From NCBI RefSeq assembly GCF_014197445.1, contig NZ_JACIFO010000002.1, forward strand, positions 124,001 through 188,000: 64,000 nucleotides of DNA, in the 5' to 3' direction. The notes beneath the pieces were generated by a model. The model saw nothing but the letters and a program-made list of their open reading frames with translations. It was not told the DNA's origin and searched no databases. The position numbers were made by a program, and so were the translations under genes. Of the stretch, positions 33,802 through 42,241 are shown in pieces (the stretch's first letter is position 1; each line of letters opens with the position of its first letter). Source of the stretch: Mesonia hippocampi. Its GTDB lineage: Bacteria; Bacteroidota; Bacteroidia; Flavobacteriales; Flavobacteriaceae.

Positions 33802-34668
33802 TTAAGCACGTTGTTTAAAATAACCCAATAGCTTTTTAACATAATTTTCTCCTACACAAGTATTTACCACGCCTGCACCACTTAACCTAAAACTGTTTTT
33901 AAAATAAGCTTCTCGTTCTTTAAAATATTTCTCGTACGCTAACCTAACTTTTTTAGAACCTGTATTTACCAAAGTAGTCTCTCCTGTTTCTTGATCTAGC
34001 ATGCTTACCAAACCTAAATTCGGCATTTTTTGTTCTCGGATATCGTAAACTCTTATCCCAGTAACGTCGTGCTTTTTACCTAGAATTTTTAAGGGTTGTT
34101 GGTAATTATCGTCTATAAAATCTGACAACACAAAAACAATAGCTTTCTTTTTAAGCACGTTTTGTAAGTGTTTAAAAGCTAAAGAAATATCGGTTGCTTT
34201 GTGTTTTGGTTTAAATTCTAATAACTCTCGAATAATTCGTAATACGTGCGAGCGTCCTTTTTTGGGCGGAATGTATAACTCTGGTCTGTCTGAAAAAAGG
34301 AGTAACCCTATTTTATCGTTATTCTGAGTGGCCGAAAAGGCAAGCGTTGCGGCAATTTCGGTTAAAATTTCTTTTTTAAAACGTTCTTGTGTCCCGAACA
34401 ACTGAGAGCCAGAGACATCGACCAACAGCATCATGGTGAGTTCTCTTTCTTCTTCAAAAACTTTTACATAAGGTTCGTTATAGCGCGCCGTAACATTCCA
34501 ATCTATATTACGCACATCGTCGCCAAATTGATATTGGCGTACTTCACTAAAGGTCATCCCGCGTCCTTTAAAAGTAGAATGGTATTCTCCTCCAAAAACG
34601 TGGTTGCTTAACCTTCGTGTTTTAATTTCTATTTTTCGAACTTTTTTAAGTAACTCTTTCGTATCCAT
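33802..34668 (-). CDS. DUF58 domain protein of the MoxR/Bat locus
   Basis: A 288-residue soluble protein with the DUF58 core: FSEVRQYQFGDDVRNIDWNVTAR (about residues 40-62). A VWA-like fold follows, carrying a DVSGS motif (about residue 84). DUF58 proteins accompany MoxR ATPases and are thought to be their metal-binding clients. It is 72 bp downstream of moxR and 1 bp upstream of the next gene. Confidence 0.92.
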   Translation of the reverse strand: MDTKELLKKVRKIEIKTRRLSNHVFGGEYHSTFKGRGMTFSEVRQYQFGDDVRNIDWNVTARYNEPYVKVFEEERELTMMLLVDVSGSQLFGTQERFKKEILTEIAATLAFSATQNNDKIGLLLFSDRPELYIPPKKGRSHVLRIIRELLEFKPKHKATDISLAFKHLQNVLKKKAIVFVLSDFIDDNYQQPLKILGKKHDVTGIRVYDIREQKMPNLGLVSMLDQETGETTLVNTGSKKVRLAYEKYFKEREAYFKNSFRLSGAGVVNTCVGENYVKKLLGYFKQRA

Positions 34669-34740
34669 AATTTATCTAGTCATTTCCTTAACAGAGAATC
34701 GCTTTTTCTTGAAAAAACAACAATGGTAAAATGACGTTTC

Positions 34741-35745
34741 TTATGGCACTTCGATTTCGTTGACGATTTTCCCTACGATATCTTCCGAGGTGATATTTTC
34801 GGCCTCAGCTTCGTAAGTTATACCGATACGATGCCTTAATACATCGAGTACCACTGCGCGTACATCTTCTGGAATCACAAAACCTCTTCGTTTAATAAAA
34901 GCGTAGCATTTTGCTGCTTTTGCCATATTGATGCTACCACGAGGGGAAGCTCCGAAGGAAATTAACGGACTTAAATCTGAAAGGTTATAACGGTCTGGAT
35001 AACGTGTAGCAAAAATAATATCTAGGATGTATTTTTCTATTTTCTCATCCATATACACCTGATTAACGGCCTCTTGTGCTCGCAATATTTGCTCAACAGA
35101 AATCACAGGATTTACACTACCAAAACTTCCGTTTAGGTTTGCTCGCATTACCAATTGTTCCTCGTTTAGTTTAGGGTAATCGATAACGGTTTTTAGCATA
35201 AAACGGTCAACTTGAGCTTCTGGAAGCGGATAAGTTCCTTCCTGCTCTACAGGGTTTTGGGTTGCCATTACTAAGAATGGTTTATCTAAAACAAAGGTTT
35301 TATCGCCAATAGTTACTTGCTTTTCTTGCATGGCTTCTAACAATGCCGATTGTACTTTGGCGGGCGCACGGTTAATCTCGTCGGCCAATACAAAATTAGC
35401 AAAAATAGGTCCTTTTTTTATGCTGAAATCATTTTCTTTAGCATTATAAATCATGGTTCCTATAACATCTGCGGGTAATAAATCTGGTGTAAATTGAATT
35501 CTACTAAAGCTTCCTTGTACTGCTTTAGAGAGGGTGTTAATCGCTAAGGTTTTTGCTAACCCAGGAACTCCTTCTAATAGAATATGACCTTTTCCTAGCA
35601 GTCCTATTAAAAGTCGTTCTACCATGTGCCTTTGCCCTACAATAACCTTATTCATTTCTGCGGTAAGCAAATCTATAAAAGCACTTTCTCGCTCTATTTT
35701 TTCATTTAAGCCGGCAACATCTACCGTAGTGTTGGTATCATTCAT
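34741..35745 (-). CDS. MoxR family AAA+ ATPase
   Basis: A 334-residue MoxR ATPase. Walker A is in EGVPGLAKT (about residue 58), Walker B in LADEINRAPAKVQSALLEAMQE (about residue 119), and sensor 1 in MATQNPVEQEG. It is a chaperone-like ATPase thought to assemble or activate VWA-domain proteins, which fits the DUF58, BatA and BatB genes behind it. It is the first gene of the minus-strand locus that reaches at least batE. Confidence 0.95.
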   Translation of the reverse strand: MNDTNTTVDVAGLNEKIERESAFIDLLTAEMNKVIVGQRHMVERLLIGLLGKGHILLEGVPGLAKTLAINTLSKAVQGSFSRIQFTPDLLPADVIGTMIYNAKENDFSIKKGPIFANFVLADEINRAPAKVQSALLEAMQEKQVTIGDKTFVLDKPFLVMATQNPVEQEGTYPLPEAQVDRFMLKTVIDYPKLNEEQLVMRANLNGSFGSVNPVISVEQILRAQEAVNQVYMDEKIEKYILDIIFATRYPDRYNLSDLSPLISFGASPRGSINMAKAAKCYAFIKRRGFVIPEDVRAVVLDVLRHRIGITYEAEAENITSEDIVGKIVNEIEVP

Positions 35746-36027
35746 TTTACTTCAACTTTTAGCAATTTTGTTCTTTTTTACAGCTATGCAAATTGTAAAA
35801 ATATTAATAGTTTCTTTGTTAACGATTGGTTAAATATAAAAAGATATTAGTTTTATCTTCGTATTGATTAGGATAATTTAATTTCTTATCACTTCTTAAC
35901 CGCCCTTAAGAGACGACTGAAAAATTAAAATGTGACAACTTTTTCTTTATCTATTATTAATATGTTTTTTCAGAAAGCATTTGTACTTTAGTGGTTATAA
36001 ACTTCGTTTTTAATTATTTAAAACCTT

Positions 36028-37164
36028 ATGCTTAACAAACGTTTGCTTATAAAAAATTTATTGGCGCATAATGCGGAAAACAGTTTTTATGATAAGAAAC
36101 GAAAAATAAATTTTAACGAGCGCGACGGGAAAGCCAAATTCCTTAAACACGTTTGTGCTCTTGCCAATAGCAACCCCGAAAACAACAGCTATATTGTAAT
36201 TGGTGTTGAGGATAAAGACAACACCATTGTTGGGGTAGATTTTTTTGATGATAGCAAAATCCAGAACCTGGTTAATGCTTACCTTGTAAACCCTCCGTAT
36301 ATTACTTACGAAAACATTTTATTCCCCAACCTTCCCCCAGAAAAAGTGGTAGGCTTGGTATGCATAAAACCAAACCACGGGAAACTATGTTCGCTTAGAA
36401 AAAATATTTGGAAATATTACGGCGGGATGGTTTTCTTTAGGGAAGGAAGCATTAGCGCACCTAGAAGTTTTGATATTGAAATTAAAGATTTAAACTCCGC
36501 TCAAGTTAAAGCGATTGAAGACAACTCTCAAAACAATGTAAAACATACCCTTGATGGGGTTTTTGATTTTTTTAAACAAAATGAAAATTACCATCCCAAC
36601 TATTATGTTTTTAAAGAATATTTTGTGGTGTGTTGGGCAGGAAAAAAAAAGCATACCCCTACACAAGATTACTACTCTCGTGTTAATATTGAACTTATTA
36701 ATGAACATGTAAAACTGTTTTATTCGGCATTAGATGAAGTCCAAATCAACATTACCGAAAATGAATTTACCATTATAGAGTATGTACATTTAGGGCTGTA
36801 TGAAACCTACAAATACTATCCTTTAGAAAAATTAACCATACGCTTTAAAAACAACATGAGCTACGAGCTAGATAGTGAGATGTTATTTAATCCGCCTCAG
36901 TTTTCAAAAAGAACACTACATCATATTTACAACATCAATATTAGCTTACTGCAAAAACTAGAAAACAACACTAAACTTACAGAAACGCAAAAAGCAGATT
37001 TACTTAAGCTCCCTGCAACATTGCTTTTATGCTACTTTAATGGCTTTGATAAGGCCTTAACAATACTAGAAAACGCCAAACTTTTACTTAAAAATCACAG
37101 TGCAGAAGTTTATATGCGTTATAAAGAAAGTATGCGAATTTCACGTAAGATAAAATACAATTAA
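36028..37164 (+). CDS. AlbA_2 (Schlafen-like) domain protein
   Basis: A 378-residue soluble protein. The N-terminal 150 residues match the AlbA_2/AAA_4 putative nucleic-acid-binding domain: FNERDGKAKFLKHVCALANS, then YIVIGVEDKDNTIVGVDFFDDSKI, then the conserved Pro-Pro-Tyr. In classical members this domain precedes an ATPase or a winged helix. Here the C-terminal 200 residues are of a different, unrecognised helical type. The gene ends 2 bp before a metallophosphatase gene. Function unknown; regulation or RNA/DNA binding is possible. Confidence 0.75.
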   Translation: MLNKRLLIKNLLAHNAENSFYDKKRKINFNERDGKAKFLKHVCALANSNPENNSYIVIGVEDKDNTIVGVDFFDDSKIQNLVNAYLVNPPYITYENILFPNLPPEKVVGLVCIKPNHGKLCSLRKNIWKYYGGMVFFREGSISAPRSFDIEIKDLNSAQVKAIEDNSQNNVKHTLDGVFDFFKQNENYHPNYYVFKEYFVVCWAGKKKHTPTQDYYSRVNIELINEHVKLFYSALDEVQINITENEFTIIEYVHLGLYETYKYYPLEKLTIRFKNNMSYELDSEMLFNPPQFSKRTLHHIYNINISLLQKLENNTKLTETQKADLLKLPATLLLCYFNGFDKALTILENAKLLLKNHSAEVYMRYKESMRISRKIKYN

Positions 37165-37166
37165 TC

Positions 37167-37895
37167 ATGCCTAAAACTTATGCCATTGGCGATATTCATG
37201 GCGGCTTTAATGCGCTTAAAGAACTTATAGAAAAACTTCCTTTACAAACTCAAGACACCTTGATTTTTCTTGGTGATTATGTAGATGGGTGGAGCGATTC
37301 TCCTAAAGTAATTTCCTACCTAATGCAATTAAAAAACAACTATACTTGTATTTTTATAAAAGGAAACCACGACCAGTTATTGTTGGATTATTTCAAGAAT
37401 AATTCGATGCCAGAACAATGGTTACATCATGGAGGAAAAAGCACGATAGACGCCTACAAAAACATAGATTCTAAAACAAAAAAGCAACATCAGGAGTTTT
37501 TAGAAAACTTAACGCCTTATCATATCGATGCCAAAAACAGGCTTTTTGTTCACGCGGGTTTTACAAATATAAAAGGACCTTCATTAGAGTATTTTCCCGA
37601 GATGCTTCATTGGGATCGCACATTGTGGGAAACCGCCTTGGTAACATCAAACAGTATAAATCTAGAACAAAAAATTTATCCTAAGCGCCTGCTTTTATTT
37701 TCAGAAATTTATATTGGGCATACACCTACAACCCGCATAGACCAATTTAAGCCCATGAAGGCTGCCAATGTTTGGAATATAGATACTGGTGCTGCATTTA
37801 AAGGAAGCTTATCTGCCATAGAAATAGGACACAAAACTATTTTCCAAAGTTCGCCTGTTTATAAACTCTACCCCAACGAAAAAGGCAGAAATTAA
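37167..37895 (+). CDS. Metallophosphatase, serine/threonine-phosphatase type
   Basis: A 242-residue calcineurin-like phosphatase. The dinuclear metal motifs are complete: GDIHG (about residues 8-12), GDYVDGW (about residues 37-43), GNHD (about residues 71-74) and the later His residues in FVHAGF and YIGHTPT. It resembles bacterial PrpA/PrpB-type Ser/Thr and diadenosine-tetraphosphate phosphatases. It is translated from the same message as the AlbA_2 gene (2-bp gap). Confidence 0.9.
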   Translation: MPKTYAIGDIHGGFNALKELIEKLPLQTQDTLIFLGDYVDGWSDSPKVISYLMQLKNNYTCIFIKGNHDQLLLDYFKNNSMPEQWLHHGGKSTIDAYKNIDSKTKKQHQEFLENLTPYHIDAKNRLFVHAGFTNIKGPSLEYFPEMLHWDRTLWETALVTSNSINLEQKIYPKRLLLFSEIYIGHTPTTRIDQFKPMKAANVWNIDTGAAFKGSLSAIEIGHKTIFQSSPVYKLYPNEKGRN

Positions 37896-37934
37896 CTTCA
37901 AAAAAAGAAAATGAAGTTGTTTTAAGAAGATTAT

Positions 37935-37942
37935 TATATTTG
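37935..37942 (+). promoter_or_regulatory. -7 promoter box of small outer-membrane protein gene
   Basis: TATATTTG, 19 nt before the ATG at 37961. Confidence 0.5.
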
Positions 37943-37960
37943 CAACAAAATTAAAAAACC

Positions 37961-38512
37961 ATGAAAAAATTTAGTCTTTTATTCCTTGCTGTATTTCTTT
38001 TTCAAGCAGCAAAAGCTCAGGTAGCCGATTATCCGAAAAATGAAATTAAATTCAATATTGCTAACGTAATGATTATCGCTTCTGCAGAAATTGGATATGA
38101 GCGCTTTGTTGCAGAAAACCAATCGATAGAATTTATTGCCCTTATTAACGACCGTATTAACTACCACTCTGAGAAAGGCTCTAGAAAATTTAAAACAAAT
38201 AGCTTTAAGTTAGGATATAACTATTATTTTGGTAGCGAAACAGCAGGTTCTGGAATTTACGCAAACCCTTTTATAAAATTACGAACAGGTGATTTTGAAG
38301 AGCGCAAAAACATAGAAGGAACAGCTACTAAAATAACAACCAACATGGATGCTTTTATTATTGGTTTTGGCGTTGGGTATAAATGGAATTACGGAGATAA
38401 GTTTGTTTTTGGCCCCTATGCAAACATTGCCAGAAATTTTAGCGACAATACTAAAGACCGTTTTACCGCTTTTGAATTTAACACAGGTATAAGTATAGGT
38501 TACCGTTTTTAA
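37961..38512 (+). CDS. Small outer-membrane beta-barrel-like protein
   Basis: A 183-residue secreted protein with a signal peptide ending KAQ (about residue 20). Alternating amphipathic strands follow, ending in a C-terminal aromatic residue (GYRF), typical of outer-membrane beta barrels of eight strands. It resembles DUF3575-like barrels, but no family is certain. It has its own promoter and terminator and is not obviously linked to its neighbours. Confidence 0.65.
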   Translation: MKKFSLLFLAVFLFQAAKAQVADYPKNEIKFNIANVMIIASAEIGYERFVAENQSIEFIALINDRINYHSEKGSRKFKTNSFKLGYNYYFGSETAGSGIYANPFIKLRTGDFEERKNIEGTATKITTNMDAFIIGFGVGYKWNYGDKFVFGPYANIARNFSDNTKDRFTAFEFNTGISIGYRF

Positions 38513-38534
38513 GAAAATGTTTTCCTTAAAAAAT

Positions 38535-38572
38535 AAAAGCACGACTCTTTGTTAAAGAAGTCGTGCTTTTTT
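38535..38572 (+). terminator. Intrinsic terminator after barrel gene
   Basis: A long stem with one bulge (AAAAGCACGACT... with ...AGTCGTGCTTTT), loop GTT, and T run to 38572. It is convergent with cysK. Confidence 0.88.
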
Positions 38573-38588
38573 GTTTTTTATACTACAG

Positions 38589-39500
38589 TTAAAACAAGCC
38601 CTCTACAGACAAATAGCGCTCACCTGTATCGTAATTAAAGGTAAGTACTTTTGCATTTTCGGGAATCTCTGGAAGTAATTTTGCTACCGCAGCTAGTGAA
38701 GCTCCTGTAGAAATCCCTCCCAATAAACCTTCTTTCAAAGCTACTTTCTTTGCATAATTAAAAGCCTCTTCTTTCTCTACGGTTAGCACCCCATCTATTA
38801 AAGAGGATTCATAAATACTTGGTTCAAATCCTGCTCCTATCCCCTGTAATGGGTGTGGCCCTGGCTCCCCACCAGATAAAACAGGCGATTGTGCTGGTTC
38901 TACGGCATAAACTTTTAGCGTCGGAAATTGTTCTTTCAGAACTTTTGCTACACCTGTAATATGCCCGCCTGTTCCTACACCTGTAACAAGATAATCGATT
39001 CCTTCTGGAAAATCTTTAATAATCTCCTGAGCTGTTGTTTGCCTATGAGCCTCAACATTTACGCTATTATCAAACTGTTTTGGGGACCATGCCTTAGGGT
39101 TTTCTGCCACCATAGCCATGGCTTTTTCTATTGCCCCTTTCATCCCTTTTTCTTTTGGGGTAAGCACAAACTCAGCTCCATAAACCTCCATTAACTTACG
39201 ACGTTCTACACTCATAGATTCTGGCATTACCAAAATTACTTTATAGCCTTTTACCGCACCTACCATTGCTAAACCTATACCTGTATTTCCTGAGGTTGGC
39301 TCAATTATTACGCCGTCTTTTTGCAACGCCCCGTTCTGCTCTGCATCTTCAATCATCGCCAATGCAATACGGTCCTTAATGCTTCCGCCTGGATTGTTCT
39401 TTTCTGTTTTTATCCACACATTAGGGTGGCTTTCGTAAGTTCTCTTTAAATTTACAACTGGGGTATTCCCAATAAGTTCTAAAATGCTATTTGCTTTCAT
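38589..39500 (-). CDS. cysK: Cysteine synthase (O-acetylserine sulfhydrylase)
   Basis: A 303-residue PLP enzyme of the CysK type. The PLP-binding Lys42 is in NPGGSIKDR, the phosphate/substrate loop TSGNTG at residues 69-74, and the glycine loop TGVGTGGH further on. It converts O-acetylserine and sulfide to cysteine. It is second in the operon, 22 bp after cysE, so it is under the same leader region. Confidence 0.96.
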   Translation of the reverse strand: MKANSILELIGNTPVVNLKRTYESHPNVWIKTEKNNPGGSIKDRIALAMIEDAEQNGALQKDGVIIEPTSGNTGIGLAMVGAVKGYKVILVMPESMSVERRKLMEVYGAEFVLTPKEKGMKGAIEKAMAMVAENPKAWSPKQFDNSVNVEAHRQTTAQEIIKDFPEGIDYLVTGVGTGGHITGVAKVLKEQFPTLKVYAVEPAQSPVLSGGEPGPHPLQGIGAGFEPSIYESSLIDGVLTVEKEEAFNYAKKVALKEGLLGGISTGASLAAVAKLLPEIPENAKVLTFNYDTGERYLSVEGLF

Positions 39501-39522
39501 AATTATTTATATTTAAATGTAT

Positions 39523-40335
39523 TTATATAACAAAATTGATGGGAGGAGGAAATGGTGCATTATCTTTTACAATTACCTCACTTTTATGATAAACTACCGT
39601 ATAACTAGGTAATGAATTTGTAAGCCATACGTTTCCGCCTATAATGCTATGATCTCCTATTTTGGTTTCTCCGCCTAGAATAGTTGCATTGGCATAAATA
39701 GTTACGTGGTTTCCTATGCTAGGGTGTCGCTTTTGTTTTGCTAGGTGTTTAGCAACACTTAAAGCACCTAAAGTTACCCCTTGGTATAATTTTACATCGT
39801 CGCCTATAACGGTAGTTTCTCCAATTACAATTCCTGTACCGTGGTCTATAAAAAACTTTTTTCCTATTTGTGCTCCGGGGTGAATATCGATGCCTGTTTT
39901 TGAGTGTACGTACTCTGAAATTAACCGTGGTATCACAGGAATCTCTTGTTTCCAAAGCCAATGCGCTATCCTATAAAATGTAACGGCAAAAAAACCAGGA
40001 TAAGAGAGTAGTATTTCACTACGGCTTTGCGCTGCTGGATCAAAATTATAGACAACCTCCAAATCTTCTTCCAAAATATCATGAAGGCTTGGAAGCTTCT
40101 CAAAAAAACGATACGCCTCTTGCTTTGCTTGTTCCTTGTCTGTTACACTTGCTAAAATTTCAAACAGTTGTTTTTTTAGCTTTTCTTCTTCCTTTTTAAA
40201 GTTGGTATATGTTATATAGGTTTCGTCTATGCCATAAAACCAGTAGAAAAATTGCTCTATCCATTTTTCTGTATTCTGTTTTGCGGGTAAGCAGCACGAC
40301 CACTTTTTATTTTTTTCGAAAATAGTTTTACTCAT
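39523..40335 (-). CDS. cysE: Serine O-acetyltransferase
   Basis: A 270-residue serine acetyltransferase of the EpsC/CysE type. The start at 40335 was chosen because the longer frame would begin inside the terminator. The N-terminal helical domain (residues 1-140) is followed by left-handed beta-helix hexapeptide repeats (for example GAQIGKKFFIDHGTGIVIGE with the catalytic His, and LYQGVTLGALS). It makes O-acetylserine for the next gene, cysK. The N-terminus has a Cys-Cys pair (SCCLP, about residues 13-17) that recalls the Cys-Cys of the leader peptide. Confidence 0.95.
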   Translation of the reverse strand: MSKTIFEKNKKWSCCLPAKQNTEKWIEQFFYWFYGIDETYITYTNFKKEEEKLKKQLFEILASVTDKEQAKQEAYRFFEKLPSLHDILEEDLEVVYNFDPAAQSRSEILLSYPGFFAVTFYRIAHWLWKQEIPVIPRLISEYVHSKTGIDIHPGAQIGKKFFIDHGTGIVIGETTVIGDDVKLYQGVTLGALSVAKHLAKQKRHPSIGNHVTIYANATILGGETKIGDHSIIGGNVWLTNSLPSYTVVYHKSEVIVKDNAPFPPPINFVI

Positions 40336-40346
40336 TTCATTCGTAT

Positions 40347-40382
40347 AAAAAAAGCCCCTCAATAATATAATTGAAGGGCTTT
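40347..40382 (-). terminator. Attenuator-type intrinsic terminator before cysE
   Basis: Read on the minus strand there is a 13-bp stem (AAAGCCCTTCAAT with ATTGAGGGGCTTT, one G-T pair), a 6-nt loop and a run of seven T ending only 12 nt before the cysE ATG. It lies downstream of a separate promoter and leader ORF, and the preceding aldehyde dehydrogenase gene already has its own terminator at 40554-40588. It therefore most likely acts on the cysE-cysK transcript. Confidence 0.85.
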
Positions 40383-40500
40383 AATGATTTGATATTTTTA
40401 GAATTATCACCATAACAGTATTGCCCTATAAATAGGGAAGCAACAAGTCTGTTTTAACGATAATGTTTTCATTATTAAGTAATTTTATACGGCAAATATA
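40383..40500 (-). promoter_or_regulatory. cysE-cysK leader region with candidate cysteine attenuator
   Basis: It contains, in transcript order: a promoter, the leader ORF, a Cys-Cys codon pair (40445-40440), a 5-bp hairpin right after it (40437-40433 with 40428-40424), and an AGGGC stretch (40427-40423) that can pair with GCCCT (40379-40375) in the left arm of the terminator. A ribosome paused on the Cys codons would cover the first hairpin arm and free AGGGC to interfere with the terminator. The predicted antiterminator is only 5 bp, so the exact mechanism is uncertain. Confidence 0.6.
40407..40472 (-). CDS. Predicted cysteine leader peptide (21 codons)
   Basis: An ATG-initiated ORF of 21 codons beginning MKTLSLKQTCCFPIYR and ending in TGA TAA. 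Codons 10 and 11 are both Cys (TGT TGC). The next codons form a small hairpin (CCCTA with TAGGG). The ORF sits 21 nt after a good -7 promoter box and 24 nt before the terminator stem. Its product is not a typical gene product. The position and the tandem Cys codons suggest a regulatory leader read by ribosomes that stall when Cys-tRNA is short. It is not proven to be translated. Confidence 0.6.
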   Translation of the reverse strand: MKTLSLKQTCCFPIYRAILLW

Positions 40501-40527
40501 GAATTTGTTTTACACGAAAAAAACAAA
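40493..40527 (-). promoter_or_regulatory. -33/-7 promoter of cys operon
   Basis: On the minus strand TTTG (40527-40524) is followed after 23 bp by TATATTTG (40500-40493), a perfect -7 box. It is placed between the aldehyde dehydrogenase terminator and the leader ORF. Confidence 0.6.
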
Positions 40528-40553
40528 ATTTAAAATTTTAAAATAATTATAAC

Positions 40554-40588
40554 AAAAAACTCAGGTAACTTAATAGCTCCTGAGTTTT
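40554..40588 (-). terminator. Intrinsic terminator after aldehyde dehydrogenase
   Basis: On the minus strand there is a 10-bp stem (AAAACTCAGG with CCTGAGTTTT), a 13-nt loop and a T run. It separates the dehydrogenase transcript from the cysteine operon. Confidence 0.85.
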
Positions 40589-40625
40589 ATTTTTCATTGC
40601 CTAAGTTAGGTTATTTCAAAACTTT

Positions 40626-42179
40626 TTACAAGTCAAATTTTATTCCTTGCGCCAAAGGCAACTCGGTTGTATAGTTGATTGTATTTGTTTGACGTCGCAT
40701 ATAAACCTTCCACGCATCAGAACCAGATTCTCTTCCACCTCCAGTTTCTTTTTCGCCTCCAAAAGCGCCGCCTATTTCTGCTCCAGAAGTTCCGATATTT
40801 ACATTGGCTATACCACAATCTGATCCTTGTGTAGATAAGAAAAGTTCTGCTTCTCTAAGGTTGTTTGTCATAATTGCTGAAGATAAACCTTGGCGAACAC
40901 CATTTTGTACTTCGATTGCATTTTCTACACTTCCTGAATATTTTAATAAGTATAAAACAGGGGCAAAAGTTTCGTGTTGTACAATTTCAAATTCGTTTTT
41001 AGCTTCTGCAATAGCTGGTTTTACATAGCAACCGCTTTCGTAGCCTTCGCCTTCTAACACACCGCCTTCTACCAAAATATTTCCGCCTTCGGCCACTACT
41101 TTTTCTAAGGCTTGCTGGTAATTTTTCACCGCATCCTTATCAATTAATGGTCCTACATGGTTATTCTGGTCTAACGGATTTCCTATGCGTAATTGTTTAT
41201 AAGCATCTACCATAGCTGTTTTTACTTTATCGTAAACATCCTCGTGTACAATTAATCGTCTGGTAGATGTACAACGTTGCCCGCAAGTTCCTACCGCTCC
41301 AAATACCGCTCCTATAACTGTATTTTTGATATTTGCATCTGGTGTTACAATAATGGCGTTGTTTCCGCCCAATTCTAATAAGGTTTTCCCTAAGCGTCCT
41401 GCTACTTCTTTAGCTACAATTTTTCCCATTCGGGTAGATCCTGTTGCTGAGATTAATGGCACACGTTCATCTTTTGTCATAAACTCTCCAACGGTATAAT
41501 CTCCTGTAATTAAACAAGAAATTCCTGCCGGCACGTTATTCTCTTCAAATACACGGGCTGCAATATTTTGACAAGCAACTGCTGTTAATGGGGTTTTTTC
41601 TGAACCTTTCCATACACAAGCATCTCCGCAAACCCATGCTAAAGCGGTATTCCAAGACCACACCGCTACAGGAAAGTTAAATGCCGATATGATACCTACT
41701 ACCCCTAGCGGGTGATATTGCTCATACATTCTATGCCCTGGACGCTCAGAATGCATAGTTAATCCGTGTAATTGACGAGAAAGTCCTACGGCAAAATCAC
41801 AGATATCTATCATTTCCTGTACTTCTCCTAAGCCTTCTTGATAGGATTTTCCCATCTCGTAAGAAACTAACTTTCCGAGTGGTTCCTTTAATCTTCGCAG
41901 TTCATCATTAAATTTTCGAACAATTTCTCCTCTTTGTGGAGCAGGCATTGTTCTCCATTCTTTAAAACCTGCAGAAGCTGTTGTAATTACTTTTTCGTAA
42001 TCTTCGCGGGTAGTCGCTTTCACTTTCCCGATAAGTTGCCCGTCTACTGGAGAGTAAGATTCGATTATTTCTCCATTAGAAAACCAATCTGCTCCGGTAG
42101 AGGTACCGTTATTTATTTCTTCTATACCTAAAGCTTTTAGCGCTTCAGTTATACCAAATTCTGTTGCAATTTTACTCAT
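40626..42179 (-). CDS. Aldehyde dehydrogenase, ALDH7 (aminoadipate-semialdehyde)-like
   Basis: A 517-residue NAD-dependent aldehyde dehydrogenase. The catalytic Glu is in LELGGNNAIIV and the nucleophilic Cys in GQRCTSTRRL, with the ALDH7-style SGSDAWKVYMRRQTNTINY near the C-terminus. ALDH7 members oxidise alpha-aminoadipate semialdehyde in lysine breakdown. Its neighbour 3-hydroxyanthranilate dioxygenase (62 bp upstream, same strand) instead suggests tryptophan catabolism, where the ring-cleavage semialdehyde also needs oxidation. The substrate is therefore open. Confidence 0.88.
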   Translation of the reverse strand: MSKIATEFGITEALKALGIEEINNGTSTGADWFSNGEIIESYSPVDGQLIGKVKATTREDYEKVITTASAGFKEWRTMPAPQRGEIVRKFNDELRRLKEPLGKLVSYEMGKSYQEGLGEVQEMIDICDFAVGLSRQLHGLTMHSERPGHRMYEQYHPLGVVGIISAFNFPVAVWSWNTALAWVCGDACVWKGSEKTPLTAVACQNIAARVFEENNVPAGISCLITGDYTVGEFMTKDERVPLISATGSTRMGKIVAKEVAGRLGKTLLELGGNNAIIVTPDANIKNTVIGAVFGAVGTCGQRCTSTRRLIVHEDVYDKVKTAMVDAYKQLRIGNPLDQNNHVGPLIDKDAVKNYQQALEKVVAEGGNILVEGGVLEGEGYESGCYVKPAIAEAKNEFEIVQHETFAPVLYLLKYSGSVENAIEVQNGVRQGLSSAIMTNNLREAELFLSTQGSDCGIANVNIGTSGAEIGGAFGGEKETGGGRESGSDAWKVYMRRQTNTINYTTELPLAQGIKFDL

Positions 42180-42241
42180 AAATTGTTTGTTTTTAGTTTA
42201 AGGTTTGGTTTAGCTGCCACGAAAATACTAAAATAAAATGG

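Noticed and set aside
35786-35833. 15-codon hydrophobic ORF upstream of moxR on the plus strand
   Set aside because: No clear promoter, no pathway-linked codons and no hairpin arrangement; likely chance.
40336-40362. Extended start of cysE (TTG at 40362)
   Set aside because: It would begin within the terminator stem; the ATG at 40335 fits the enzyme family.
40383-40492. Riboswitch (SAM or other) as explanation of the cysE leader
   Set aside because: No known aptamer core or multi-stem junction was recognised; the ORF with Cys codons and the single terminator explain the region better.
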